64,000 nt of DNA, taken from positions 13,946,900 through 14,010,899 of the forward strand of contig CM055107.1 in the NCBI GenBank assembly GCA_029204225.1. Direction: 5' to 3'. A model generated the notes under the pieces. The model saw only the letters and a list, made by a program, of their open reading frames with translations. It did no database searches and was not told where the DNA came from. This stretch comes from Diphasiastrum complanatum (Eukaryota > Streptophyta > Lycopodiopsida > Lycopodiales > Lycopodiaceae). The translations under genes were made by a program, and so were the position numbers. The stretch's first letter is position 1. Every line of letters starts with the position of its first letter. Positions 12,240 through 23,428 of the stretch are shown in pieces.

Positions 12240-12925
12240 CTCCCTCTTGAACCTTACAGCTTTGTTCGTTCAATCCAATTGTCTCTCTTTGCTTGGTAAA
12301 GAGTGGCTTGTCGAGCGGTTTTGTGAAAAGATCTGCAATCATACTTTCTGATGTTATGAACTGGACCTGGAGCTCTCCTTTCGAGATCAAATCTCGAATG
12401 TGATGGTACTTCAGAGGAATGTGCTTCGTATTTGAATGGAAGACAAGATCTTGGGACAGATAGATGGCACTCTGGGAGTCCATCATCATCGTGTTTGGCC
12501 CCTCTTGTGGTCTCCCGATTGCCTCCAACATCAACCGCAACCACACTACCTCATTTGCCACTTTCGAGGCTGCGACATACTCAGCTTCGCAAGAGGATTG
12601 AGCTACCAGAGTTTGCCTTTTGCATATCCAGCTGATTGCAGCTCCACACGCTATTGTACATCCTCCAGTAATGGACTTGTTGTCATCCTTGCAGCTTGCC
12701 CAGCTACAGTGATGCAACTCGAATCATTTCTCCTCGTTTCTAGCTCTGTAGATTAATCCAATATTCTGGGTACCCTTCAGATACTGTAGGATTCGTTTGG
12801 CCATTTGCCAATGTGCTACCAGGATTGAAACAGAATTGGATCAATGCATAAACAGAGAAGACCAGATCTGGTTTGGTACAAATTGTCAAGTACATCAAAC
12901 TCCCGATTAAGTTTTGGTAGGGTAT
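12240..12925 (-). pseudogene. pol: Copia RNase H and RT C-terminus (B2, first part)
   Basis: Minus-strand family-B pol, the continuation of 18007-18140 after element D. It holds the IPYQNLIGSLMYL block of the RT thumb and the RNase H region: AQSSCEAEYVAAS (about 12580-12620), MDSQSAIYL, NTKHIPLKYHHIRDL and the terminal ADLFTKPL. RNase H degrades RNA in the RNA:DNA hybrid. The frame shifts about 12720-12800. The C-terminus runs through the polypurine tract into the LTR, as is usual in this family. Confidence 0.87.
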
Positions 12926-14170
12926 TGTAGCGCAGGCATCCCAAAGGGAGCCGGGAACCACGACTTAGCTTCCCAGCCTTCAATTCTTGCCATCCGAACC
13001 CACTTGACATACAAGCAGCCAACTCGCCAACAACGATCAGACTTAACCAACTTGAAGTTCCAAAAACCAACATTGAGATCCAACCTGGCGCCATGCCAGA
13101 TCGGGGGTCCCGACGTGGGTGACTTCCCTCCAAGCAAGCCGCCCGACATACATCAAACTTAACCAACTCGAAGCTTCGTTACAAACGAGTAACATCCATT
13201 CCAAGCAAGCGGTCTGACTTACATCAGACTTAACCAACTGAAAGCTTCGTCACGAGCGCTGGAAGCCAACCCGGCGCCACGCCAGACTGGACAGCCATAA
13301 ACAGGTAACATCCACCCAAGCAAGCCATCCAACTCAGCCGACAGGTTAGAGCCCGTTCCCCAAGAGCTTAACCCATTCACGTTCATGCAAGGAACACTCA
13401 GAACCACAAGCCGCGACAGATATGGAAACAACCAGTTCCTGGACCAAATGGTCCTGACAGCATACCGCTGGCGCCACGGACCGAATGGTCCCGACGGCAT
13501 ACCGCTGGCGTCCCGGGATACGACCCTCAGCTATGTGCCAAGTTAAAAATTTTGAAAGCGGCCTTACAACTGGCGCTTTTACCGAACACTGAAACCCAGA
13601 AGGTAATCAGAGTCAGTTTGAGGAAAATCCCACTTTATTGATACATCTGAGAAGGTTACATTTCAAGTGTGTGACCGACCCTAGTCTCCGGGGCGCTAGC
13701 ATGCCAAGGCGAGAGCCATGACAACATTCCAGCAAGGGAGGCTGAGACTTGGTTGGAGCTCGCCCTGAGTCGCAACCCGCACTCCCCTATAGTATTGGTG
13801 TGATTCGGCACACCCCCTCATACCAAGCACCCTACCCAAGCTGGTAAAGCACGTTTTTCTCTCTCTAGGATTTTCTCTTTCTAGAAAGTCATTTTCTCTC
13901 TCTAGATTTTATTGATCCCCAGGCTTCCTTCAATCATGCCTAGATCGTGTGAGGTGATTGCACATCGATCTGAGCTCTCTGGACTTCGCTAGAACCGATC
14001 AAAGATTTTCAGCCATAGGAACTTGGCGCCGGCTGGATTCTGGTCACAGTGGCGCCGGGAGCAGCGCCGGCGCCGTTGGCGCCGGGAGCAGCAGGGGCGC
14101 TGCTGGCGCCGGGGACATAGCTGGCGCCGATGGCGCCGCAAGTAAAGCTTGTAAAGGTAGCTTTACAACA
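12926..14170 (-). repeat. 3' LTR of D
   Basis: 1245 bp, same length as its partner. The minus strand starts TGTTGTAAAG and ends CCTGCGCTACA. It contains seven GGCGCC sites within 14020-14145. ORFs in it, repeated in the other LTR, are not genes. Confidence 0.95.
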
Positions 14171-14184
14171 TCCACCCCACCTTT
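14171..14184 (-). other. Polypurine tract of D
   Basis: The minus strand reads AAAGGTGGGGTGGA directly before the 3' LTR. It primes plus-strand DNA synthesis. Confidence 0.8.
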
Positions 14185-16747
14185 ATAAAATCTGATGTCC
14201 TCATCAGATGTCAGATTAAAGTAAAGGTGTCTCCCAATTAAAATGACTATACATTTAAGCTACTAGGCACAGTACTCAATTTACTGGCCACTTTTTATTA
14301 ACATTGAAGCTGGCACACCACAAGTCGGAGGCTCAGCTCTTTGTACTGAAAAATTACATAACTTGAAAATATATCTTTGTCTGGGAAAAGCGTAGATTTG
14401 ATATCGCTTTCGTAAAACCTGAGAACCTTATTAACTGGTGACAGAGGCCTTTCTTTGAAATGTTCGCCCCTGTCGCTTCTGACTTTCGACTTTGGAACTC
14501 CTTTGAGCTCCTGATTTGTCCTTGATGCACTTTGTGTTGAGCTCCCTGAGCTCCAGGTTTGTTCAGTTCCGCACAGGTATCAAGGCTCCCTGAGCCGAAG
14601 GATTTATCGTTTGATTGCCCACTTTATGGTCCACTTCGTGCCTTGTTGCTTCTGCACCTTGATTTCTCTCCTTGTCCAAGCCTGATCTTGATACTTTTCC
14701 ATCTTGGCTCTTTAAGGTAGGCAAAGATTGAGTACTCCGCAATGCACCTCTCACTTAGCTTGAAGTAGCTCTTTGAATCAGCCCAAATGTAACCATTGAC
14801 CTCGTGGAAAGCCAAAGGGTCGCACCAGTTTGATCCGCATCCGAACTATCTCTTCGCGTTTGTTTGAAGCACCATGTCCGTCGCGCAAAACTTGACTTTC
14901 ACAATTCCATCACTGGTTAGTTGTCTCACAGTCAAAACAAGAAGTGTACATCGAGCTTGGCTTCAAGTAGCTCTCTTTGAATCAGAAACATGCACCCAGA
15001 GTTTGCACTAATCCGATCTCAACGCGAACTGTCCCTTAGCGTCCGTTCGAAATACCAAGTCTCTCATGCAAGACTCAACTTTCACAGTTCCTTCATTGAT
15101 CAGCTGCCTTACACGTAACACAAGCCAGCGTACTCATATGTTTCCTCATCATTGCTGGTCCAGAGAAAGCCTATAACAAACTTTCCTTTCCACAACAAAA
15201 ACTTGTCAACTTATTAGGTCCAAAGTTCGCCAGTCTCCTCGTGTGAGTATGGCTAGGTCACCTTGAATTTGCCCCCATTTTGATCAACTTTAATTCAAAA
15301 TTTGCCCCAAGAGAGAGGTGTGTGTGATAGTTCCCCTCCACTTAATAAATCAGCTGATCGGACTTTAGAGTAGAGTTCTTCGGACAAAAAGCCTTTCCAA
15401 CACTTTGCTTCCCATCGGCTAGGATTATGGCTCGATCCAACTTGTTGCCAATCTCTGAAGAGGATCCTAGTCTTTTTCCCCTTTGAGGAAAAACCCAACT
15501 GATACTGGATATCACCCATGCTCAGTGAGTTTCAGTTCCGAAGGTGGCCGTCCCAAAATGAAGACCAACTGCTATAGAAGATCTCCCCTGAAATTGCCCT
15601 TTCCAACTTTTGACTTCCTGCTTGCGTCTGGTGGGCGTTGTCGCAAATGAAACTAACCCAAGAAACAGGCTAGTCATCCATCCTTTGCAAACATTGAGTC
15701 ATTTCGTTGTCGTTCACGTGCGAGTACTTGAACTGCAAATCCGCCGCACAGATTCTGGATATCGCCCATGCTCAGTGAGTTTCAGTTCCGAAGGTGGCCG
15801 TCCCAAAATGAAGACCAACTGCTCCATAGAAGATCTCCCCTGAAATGGCCCTTTCCAACTTTTGACTTCCTGCTTGCGTCTGGTGGGCGTTGTTGCAAAT
15901 GAAACTAACCCAAGAAACAGGCTAGCCATCCATCCTTTGCAAACATTGAGTCGTTTCGTTGTCGTTCACGTGTGAGTACTTGAACTTCAAATCCGCCCCA
16001 CAGATTCTGTAGTCCTCTTTGTTTAATGGTATCAGCCTTCAAAAGAAAAGGTTCCTTCTCGAGCCATCAGCTCCTTGTATCACAAGCAATCATGCAAACC
16101 AGGCAAAGCACGAGTACTAAGACTCACCACGAATACGTACAAGTAAGACACTCAGGCAGGTTTACTAACAAGTAACAAAGGCAAGGTCCCCCTTTGAGAT
16201 GGTCCTGCCAACGGACCTTTGCCTGGCCGCGCCCATACAAATCGATCACAGAATCAGCCCACATAGGACACCCCTCCAACTATCCGTGCTTTCACCATTA
16301 AGCAGCACATTGCCTCAGTCACGCCCCACCACTTTTTGGTCGATAGCCCTTATAGCTAAACGATCGGCAGCTATCCCGCACCGGCAGCTAACCACCCGTG
16401 CTTTACACCCGAATTCGAGCAGCATCTCTGTATCAATGGTTAACCCGTACAGTTCGAATATGTCGCCCCGCACCCCACAAGGTACAGACCGTGCTTTCAC
16501 CTCCCTAGGCAGCACTTTGCCTCATCCGTCCTACGTGCAGACAGCGCCAGGCCCGAACCGCGAGAACTGACCGTGCTTACACCTCAAGGGCAGCACTTTG
16601 ACTCATCAAGTCCCCCGTTCTGCCGACCACCCCGACCGTGGACGCACCCGTGCTTACACTGTGGGCAGCACCTTGCACAACAGTTGTCTTGATGAACCCC
16701 AAACCATGGCCATTTCCGTGAGATCCGCATAGCTGACCGGCCAGTCG
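14185..16747 (-). other. Non-coding interior of D
   Basis: No gag, protease, integrase or RT motifs on either strand; only short ORFs. It has internal repeats: two copies with a 250 bp period at about 15510-16010, and an older diverged pair at about 14757-15130 sharing 'cttgaagtagctctttgaatcag'-like segments. Confidence 0.8.
15510..16010. repeat. 250 bp tandem duplication inside D
   Basis: The block beginning CTCAGTGAGTTTCAGTTCCG at 15521 recurs at 15771 with few changes, through to a CAGATTCTG motif near 15755 and 16005. Confidence 0.9.
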
Positions 16748-16759
16748 GCTCTGATACCA
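16748..16759 (-). other. Primer binding site of D
   Basis: Minus strand TGGTATCAGAGC, exact match to the initiator-Met tRNA complement, two bases from the LTR. Confidence 0.92.
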
Positions 16760-16761
16760 CA

Positions 16762-18006
16762 TGTAGCGCAGGCATCCCAAAGGGAGCCGGGAACCACGAC
16801 TTAGCTTCCCAGCCTTCAACTCTTGCCATCCGAACCCACTTGACATACAAGCAGCCAACTCGCCAACAACGATCAGACTTAACCAACTTGAAGTTCCAAA
16901 AACCAACATTGAGATCCAACCTGGCGCCATGCCAGATCGGGGGTCCCGACGTGGGTGACTTCCCTCCAAGCAAGCCGCCCGACATACATCAAACTTAACC
17001 AACTCGAAGCTTCGTTACAAACGAGTAACATCCATTCCAAGCAAGCGGTCTGACTTACATCAGACTTAACCAACTGAAAGCTTCGTCACGAGCGCTGGAA
17101 GCCAACCCGGCGCCACGCCAGACTGGACAGCCATAAACAGGTAACATCCACCCAAGCAAGCCATCCAACTCAGCCGACAGGTTAGAGCCCGTTCCCCAAG
17201 AGCTTAACCCATTCACGTTCATGCAAGGAACACTCAGAACCACAAGTCGCGACAGATATGGAAACAACCAGTTCCTGGACCAAATGGTCCTGACAGCATA
17301 CCGCTGGCGCCACGGACCGAATGGTCCCGACGGCATACCGCTGGCGTCCCGGGATACGACCCTCAGCTATGTGCCAAGTTAAAAATTTTGAAAGCGGCCT
17401 TACAACTGGCGCTTTTACCGAACACTGAAACCCAAAAGGTAATCAGAGTCAGTTTGAGGAAAATCCCACTTTATTGATACATCTGAGAAGGTTACATTTC
17501 AAGTGTGTGACCGACCCTAGTCTCCGGGGCGCTAGCATGCCAAGGCGAGAGCCATGACAACATTCCAGCAAGGGAGGCTGAGACTTGGTTGGAGCTCGCC
17601 CTGAGTCGCAACCCGCACTCCCCTATAGTATTGGTGTGATTCGGCACACCCCCTCATACCAAGCACCCTACCCAAGCTGGTAAAGCACGTTTTTCTCTCT
17701 CTAGGATTTTCTCTTTCTAGAAAGTCATTTTCTCTCTCTAGATTTTATTGATCCCCAGGCTTCCTTCAATCATGCCTAGATCGTGTGAGGTGATTGCACA
17801 TCGATCTGAGCTCTCTGGACTTCGCTAGAACCGATCAAAGATTTTCAGCCATAGGAACTTGGCGCCGGCTGGATTCTGGTCACAGTGGCGCCGGGAGCGA
17901 CGCCGGCGCCGTTGGCGCCGGGAGCAGCAGGGGCGCTGCTGGCGTCGGGGACATAGCTGGCGCCGATGGCGCCGCAAGTAAAGCTTGTAAAGGTAGCTTT
18001 ACAACA
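16762..18006 (-). repeat. 5' LTR of D
   Basis: 1245 bp copy of 12926-14170. Differences seen by eye include single changes near 16816, 17247 and 17433, a two-base difference near 17900 and one near 17946. Confidence 0.95.
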
Positions 18007-18140
18007 GGTATACTTGCCATCTTCTGTTCTTCCTCTTCTATTTTTGGGCAATCCTGTTTCGTGAGCTTGGCTCCAACTATCATTGGTGTGGCTTTATCTT
18101 TGCAGTCCATCATGTGAATGCGAAGCAAGGCCTGAAGATA
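18007..18140 (-). pseudogene. pol: Copia RT fragment (B2, second part)
   Basis: About 45 codons of family-B RT (IHMMDCKDKATPMIVGAKL, then LTKQDCPKIEEEEQKMASI) directly upstream, on the minus strand, of the block at 12740-12925. Element D separates the two. At about 18140 the frame continues without a stop into ORF X, so B2 is truncated there. Confidence 0.85.
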
Positions 18141-19839
18141 TTCGTCGTGAGAATTGGGCCTGCTCCAAGATGGGGTGACTTCACTTGAGAGCTCCTTCAG
18201 CTCAGCCAACTCTTCCTCGACAAGTGCCTTTGCATCCTCGAGCGATTGTAAGAACTTGACTCGAAAATTTTTGAGCATCTGGTCTTGGAGCTGGTTTAGC
18301 TTCCTGAGGTCGACTATGACTGACCCTGCATTAGTGTTCACAGAAAGAGCAGCTTCTGTCTTTATTCGTGTCATTCGCTCCTCCTGCAAATATTTTTGGA
18401 GGGCGACGTTATGTTGATTCGCAACCAAGAGTTGTTGCTTCAAAGAATCATTTTGAGTCTGAAAATTGTCAGACTTGGCCTGAATCACCTTATTTGTCTG
18501 CTTCAAAGAATCAACTTTTTTTATTAGAGTCTGAAGCTGTGTTTCGAGAGAATGATTTTGTTCGATTAGCTTCGTGTTGTCTGATTCGAGCGAATCGATC
18601 TTCTCGTAGGACTCCTTGAGAGAGTCTAGAGATTTCCTCTCTGAGTTGATAAGCTCCATGGTGAGTTGTCGGTGGTACTTATCCAGCTCGTACACTTCAG
18701 CCACTAAATTCTTGGCTTTTTCTATCATGGATCGAAACCACTGGGGTTGGTTGTCTGGTGATGGAGATGACAAGGCTCTTTTCCTCAAGAGCAAAAGTAA
18801 ATCCAAATGCAAAGGAGGTGCATTGAAGAAGAATCAAGTCAAAGGTGAAGATCAAGATGGATCTTCAACTCCAACCTCGAGCAAGTCGTCATCTTCAATA
18901 GGAGCCCCAGTATCGCCTTCTGCAACTGTTCGTCCTTTGTTTGATATGTCGGACTGGGTTGCATCATCATCAGTGGTGGATGCACTCTGCTGCTTCTGAG
19001 ATGTGGAAGCAGATGCGATCTTTGAAGAATCAGCAGCAGCAGCAACGCCATCCATTGCCCCAGCTGGAATTGTATCCGGTTGGGATGGTGCAGCATCAAT
19101 CTCCATAGCAGTGGTAGCTACCACTTCGACTGCTGGTGCAGCATCTGGTGCAATCGGAATAGGAACAGACAGGATGCTGGAAAGATCAATTGTCTTGGGA
19201 GCCAACATCCTTTCCGTCAGCATTGTTTTCTCCTGCTCGGTCAAAATGTCAAAATTGGCACACAGTCGAGAAACATGTGCTCCAACGCCAAAAAACTTTT
19301 GATGCTTAATCCATCGCAAAAAAGACTTGTAGGTAATAACGCTGAAGCAAACTGGATTACCGGCGAGTGCATCCAATATGTAATCAAAATTTTGAATTGA
19401 AATTGTGGCATCCGCATCCGTCAAAAATATTGCTTGGTTCGCGTATTTACATAATAGTTTAAATGTTGTGTTGCGGATCATTGATATTTTGTACCCCTTC
19501 GTGGGTACGAAACAATTGCTCAAAAAGTGAGCTGCTTCATCCACTGAGTCTTTATTGGTTGAAATCATCTTCCCATCCAAAGGTAACCCGAGGGCTGTGC
19601 AAAATAGGTCTTCAATGATAGTGAAGAATTGGCCTCACACATGAACTTTGAAGTCCACCTTAGAAATTGAGTGGATGGAGTTCACAAATTCCGTGATGAC
19701 TTCAGAAAGGATGATTGAAGGGTCCACTTTCAGATCACCCAACCTACATCGATCCAAATAAGACTGGATGGATGCCAGACGGATTCCTGCGCGTGCTTTC
19801 CAAATGATGGTAGAACTAGAACTTGATCTAGAAGCCATT
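18140..19839 (-). pseudogene. ORF X copy 1: unrecognised protein with coiled coil
   Basis: Starts at an ATG near 19839 (MASRSSSSSTIIWKARAG). One in-frame stop near 19636 and a frame change near 18850 break it. In order: an N-terminal region with the conserved block CKYANQAIFLTDADATIS (about 19390-19450) and YKSFLRWIKHQKFF; an Ala/Pro/Asp/Ser-rich linker (about 18870-19150); and a long heptad-rich coiled coil (about 18170-18700) with repeated Asp-Ser-Leu-Lys motifs. I do not recognise a family. A second copy at 46455-46906 plus 50531-50613 shows it is repeated, so it probably belongs to a mobile element (an extra gypsy ORF is possible as it follows gypsy RNase H on the same strand). Confidence 0.55.
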
Positions 19840-19869
19840 GGTCGAATGTTTGACGACAGCTCCGTAGAT

Positions 19870-20500
19870 CGCAATAGTTCGTTTTGTAGATGAAATCTCG
19901 AACAGATGTTCGTCTGGAAAATCGTCATTAATAGGTTCTTCAATTTTTCCCGTGCTGAGTCGTGAAAGATAATCAGCATTTGTATGATATTTTCCTTAAT
20001 GAAGCTCTACTTGATAAGTGAATTCTTGCAGAAGTAGAACCCATTAAGCAATTCGTCCTGATAGATTTGGTTTATTTACAAGATATATAGTGATCAACAT
20101 GAAAAATAAATGCATATCCCAGCAAATAATGCCAAAATTTCTTAACAGTGAAAATCATGCCAAGTGCTTCCCTTTATGTAGCCAAATAATTCTTCTCTGA
20201 TACACTGAGCTGTCGACTCGCATAGTAAATGGGATGATCTTTCTTCTGGTCATCCTTCTAGCTTAGACAGACGCCAATAGCAAATGCAGAAACATCCACA
20301 TAACTATGAAATAAAATAGCCCAGTTGGGTGGTCTCAAGATTGGAGCATTGATCAACCTTTTCTTAAGTTCTGCGAATGCTTTCTGCTGTTCATTCGTCC
20401 ACAAGTATTCCACTTGTTTTTTCAGTAGATGTGTAAGAGAGGCAGCAATAGAAGCATGATTTTGAATAAATCTCCGGTAATAGCTGACATGTCCTAAGAA
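19870..20500 (-). pseudogene. pol: Gypsy RNase H (C)
   Basis: Recognisable on the minus strand as broken segments: WTNEQQKAFAELKKRL (about 20350-20400), FHSYVDVSAFAIGVCLS, HPIYYASRQLSVSEKNYLAT (about 20170-20240) and, at the end, HTNADYLSRL (about 19950-19980). Several stops and frame changes. The Asp of the first active-site strand (YVDVSAF) is kept. Confidence 0.75.
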
Positions 20501-20942
20501 AGCTCTTAGTTAACGTAAATTGGTTGGTATCTGGAGATTCTTTATAAGCTCAACTTTATCTTTGTCGACTTCATAAATATTTCGAGAAAAGTTCTTAGGA
20601 AGGCAACGAATATTAACATCATGATTTGCTGAAAAGTCGCTGGAGCGTTACAAAGACCAAAGGGCATTTTGTTGTAGCCATAAGTGCCCCAATCCGTAGT
20701 GAATGTAGTCTTTGAACGATCCTCCTTCCGCACTTCAACCTGATTATAACTAGAAAAACCGTCACAAAAACTGTAACGCTCCTAACCAGCAACCTGATCT
20801 AAGATGGAATTAGTGAAGGGCATAGGATGATGATCCTTCCTTGTGGCAGCATTGAGTTTGCGAAAATCCTGGCATATTCGTATTTTGCCAGTCTTCTTCT
20901 TTGGGACGACAAAGGCGTTTCACCTTCATATTTGTCCCGACT
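20501..20942 (-). pseudogene. pol: Gypsy reverse transcriptase (C)
   Basis: RT blocks CQDFRKLNAATRKDHHP (about 20830-20890) and GYNKMPFGLCNAPATFQ (about 20610-20690). An in-frame stop lies near 20780. The YVDD-containing block expected after FLEIF is absent (it reads FLEIFMKSTKIKLSL), so the enzyme is dead. Confidence 0.82.
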
Positions 20943-21341
20943 CTAGATGATTATTTGTTCTGCTGGCTTACCATGATTATTGGTCTCACCAGTCTGAAAT
21001 CTTAGCTCTCTGGATCTCCAATGAACACTTGCGTTTGATTGATAAAGCCAAGGTCGTCCAATCAGCACAGAATAAGATGACAAAATGAGTGGTCTGATAA
21101 CTATGAAATTCATTGTGAATGGCTTGGCTTGAATGTAAACAGTGACACCCTTCAGTTCTCCAACAGGTTTTTGTCGTGTCGAATCAGCTAACTTGATGTT
21201 TCGCTGTGTCGGTTGAATGTCAGTCAGTCCCAAAGCATGAGCTGTATCTTCTGTTATTATGTTCACACTGGAACCAGAGTCAATTGGCACTTTTTCAATT
21301 AGGCATCCCGCAATGGTACTATCAATTTGCACCGAGATCAC
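20943..21341 (-). pseudogene. pol: Gypsy aspartic protease (C)
   Basis: 132 codons open on the minus strand. Pepsin-like active site IDSGSSVNIITEDTAHALGL near residue 20, then a VLIGRPWL flap-like end. Family role: cuts Gag-Pol. Separated from gag by a frame change; intact as a domain but with no functional partner. Confidence 0.8.
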
Positions 21342-21990
21342 CTAAATCAATAGACAGAACACCAGCATCTGGTAAAGAATTTTTTTTTTTCTTTTTCGGT
21401 GCAGAAAGACCTTTCAATCACTTTCTGTAATAAGTGTTATTTGCCAGTAGCTGCTCAAAAGTAATATTCGGACGAAGTGATCCAATATCAGTCATGATGT
21501 CATAGTCTTTTGTCTTCGATTTCAAGATTGGCTTATCGATAACTACACTAGACAATTTTGTCTTCGTGATTTCGTCGTCCCCTTCCTCAAAAGTGACCAC
21601 CTTCTCTGCAGCAGCTGACTGAAGTTCAACATTGATAATTTTTTTCGCCTCTGATGAGATATCTTTTGCAAAAAACTTCGCAGCATCATGGTCATAGTCG
21701 GGGTCATCTTTGAGATCTTCTTTAGTCATAGATTTATTCGTCGTCTTGCTAGAAGATTTCTTCTTCGAGGATTTTTTGCGCTTCGTCAAAGATTTCTGGT
21801 CAGGTTTCGAAGAGCTTTTGCTTCTTGTTGTGACTTTGAATAGATTCTCCATGTCACTTGGCCAGGACTGATCTTCTGTCTTCGCCAATTTTTCTTCAAT
21901 AACGTCAATTCTCTGCACAACAGCATCAGTTGAAGCTTTCGCTTTCGAGTATGTAGCAACTGGTGTTGCTACATACTGATACTTGGGTCA
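21342..21990 (-). pseudogene. Gypsy gag-pol linker (C)
   Basis: Lys/Ser-rich then acidic stretch (ORF 21418-21918) between gag and protease. Low-complexity KKSSKKKSSSK repeats, no domain recognised. The segment 21990-22200 is out of frame. Confidence 0.5.
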
Positions 21991-22199
21991 CGGCTTTTGC
22001 GACTGAGGGCAGTCAGGATACTTGTGACCAAGCTCTCTGTAGTTCGAACATAACGGTACAAAACCAATCGGCTTTCGCGGCTGAGGACAGTCAGGTGAAA
22101 AATGTCTCGGCTCTCCACAATTATAGCAGTTTCTCGAGACTTCGCTGGTCCAACAAATTCAGGAGGATTATGTCTTCTTGGTGCGAACTTGGGTCTGTC

Positions 22200-23353
22200 C
22201 TACTGGGTTGATGCTGCAGTACCCTGAACATAGTTAGTAGTTGCATCATTTTGAAAAATAAAAAGTACCTCCTGGGCAAGATCTTCAATGTATTTGACAT
22301 TCACATTGGTGCAGTCTTCCTTGGTGTGTCCTGAAGTTCCACATTTCGTACACCACATTCTTGAGTTGGAAGAAGACGCTTTCGGTCTTTTATCTGCAAC
22401 TTCAGAGATCTGCACTTTCAAGTCATTAAAGTTTTTATTAAGGTCAGCCATATTACTCTTCCAAAGCTTTTCAGCTTTAGAAGTTGACGACTTATCCTCG
22501 ACAACTTTCGTGTCATCCTTTCGTTTGGATCGTCGTTTATTCTTTCTCTCTCCTTTGTCAGCTTCTGATTCTGATGAATCACTGCTTTCAAATTCCGAAC
22601 TTGAAGAACTGGTACTTGAATCAGAATCTGAATCATCATCGCTGTCACTAGAATCAGTCTTCGACTTTCGAGATTTCTTAGTTGATCATCGTTTTTGTGC
22701 TAGTTTTGAGGTCTCAAAATTTTTGGCACTAGCTATTACTGCTGCTAAGGAGGCCATGTCCCCTTGTCTGCAATACCGATCAATCTTTGGTGGTAAACTA
22801 GCCAAAACCCATTCAATCTGCATATCAACGGGATATACACAGGTTAGGTTTACTATGAGATTTTTAACCTTTCGTGTATATTTGCGAAGGGATTCTTTAC
22901 TCTTCTTCTAAACATTGTTCAGACGTCCGAGAATTCTTGATTTGTAACCGATTTCTCTGAACTGGTTCAGAAATGCATCTTTCAGTAGGTACCAGGTTCC
23001 TACACGGCCTGGTTCAACTTGACTGTACCAGATGCGCATCTGTTTTCTTAGCAGACCAGGGAAGATTTGTAGTTTGTCTATGTTAGTACCTTCGTAGCAT
23101 TAGCGATTGACTCGAACTGTGAGACATAGCTATCTGCATCGTCGGAAGAAGTCCCTCTAAAATAATCGTATTTAATTTTTGATATAGAAGTGAAACGTGC
23201 AGCACGGCCCTCCATAACGAAGCTAATTAGGAGTTCAAGTAACTGAGCAGTTATTTCATCTAGATTTCTTCGACTAGTATTCTCACTTTGTCATCGTAAA
23301 AATTCCTCTCTGAGCTTACGGTATCGTTCTAATCTGGATTCTCTATCTGACAT
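22200..23353 (-). pseudogene. gag: Gypsy gag (C)
   Basis: ATG at 23353 (MSDRESRLERYRKLREEFLR, allowing frame shifts). Capsid part about 22700-23350 with several stops, a Ser/Asp-rich linker (about 22560-22680), and a zinc knuckle WCTKCGTSGHTKEDC near 22310-22355, fitting C-x2-C-x4-H-x4-C. Further low-grade repeats follow at 21960-22200 (EFVGPAKSRE region). Confidence 0.72.
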
Positions 23354-23405
23354 ACACTAGAGATGGAGATGGATTTGTCAGATTTCTTACAACTTTCCTA
23401 AACTA

Positions 23406-23423
23406 TCCCCGACAACGGCGCCA
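23406..23423 (-). other. Primer binding site of gypsy C
   Basis: Minus strand TGGCGCCGTTGTCGGGGA, the 18-base primer site known from Tat/Ogre-type plant gypsy elements, five bases inside the LTR. Confidence 0.9.
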
Positions 23424-23428
23424 AAAAT

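Larger units (their letters stand above)
12926..18006 (-). mobile_element. Non-autonomous LTR element D with intact target duplication
   Basis: Complete structure: two 1245 bp direct LTRs (12926-14170 and 16762-18006), 2.6 kb interior, primer site and polypurine tract. The duplicated target GGTAT lies at 12921-12925 and 18007-18011. The orientation is minus. By eye the LTRs differ at about six positions (around 0.5 percent), so insertion is fairly recent. The interior has no gag or pol, so the element must be mobilised by proteins in trans (LARD/TRIM-like). It interrupts copia B2 within an SIPYQNL-type RT block; joining the flanks restores the B2 frame. Confidence 0.95.

Noticed and set aside
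12816-13500. Minus-strand ORFs of 80-116 codons, repeated at 16577-17336
   Set aside because: They lie in the two LTRs of D; their duplication comes from the LTRs and they show no domain.
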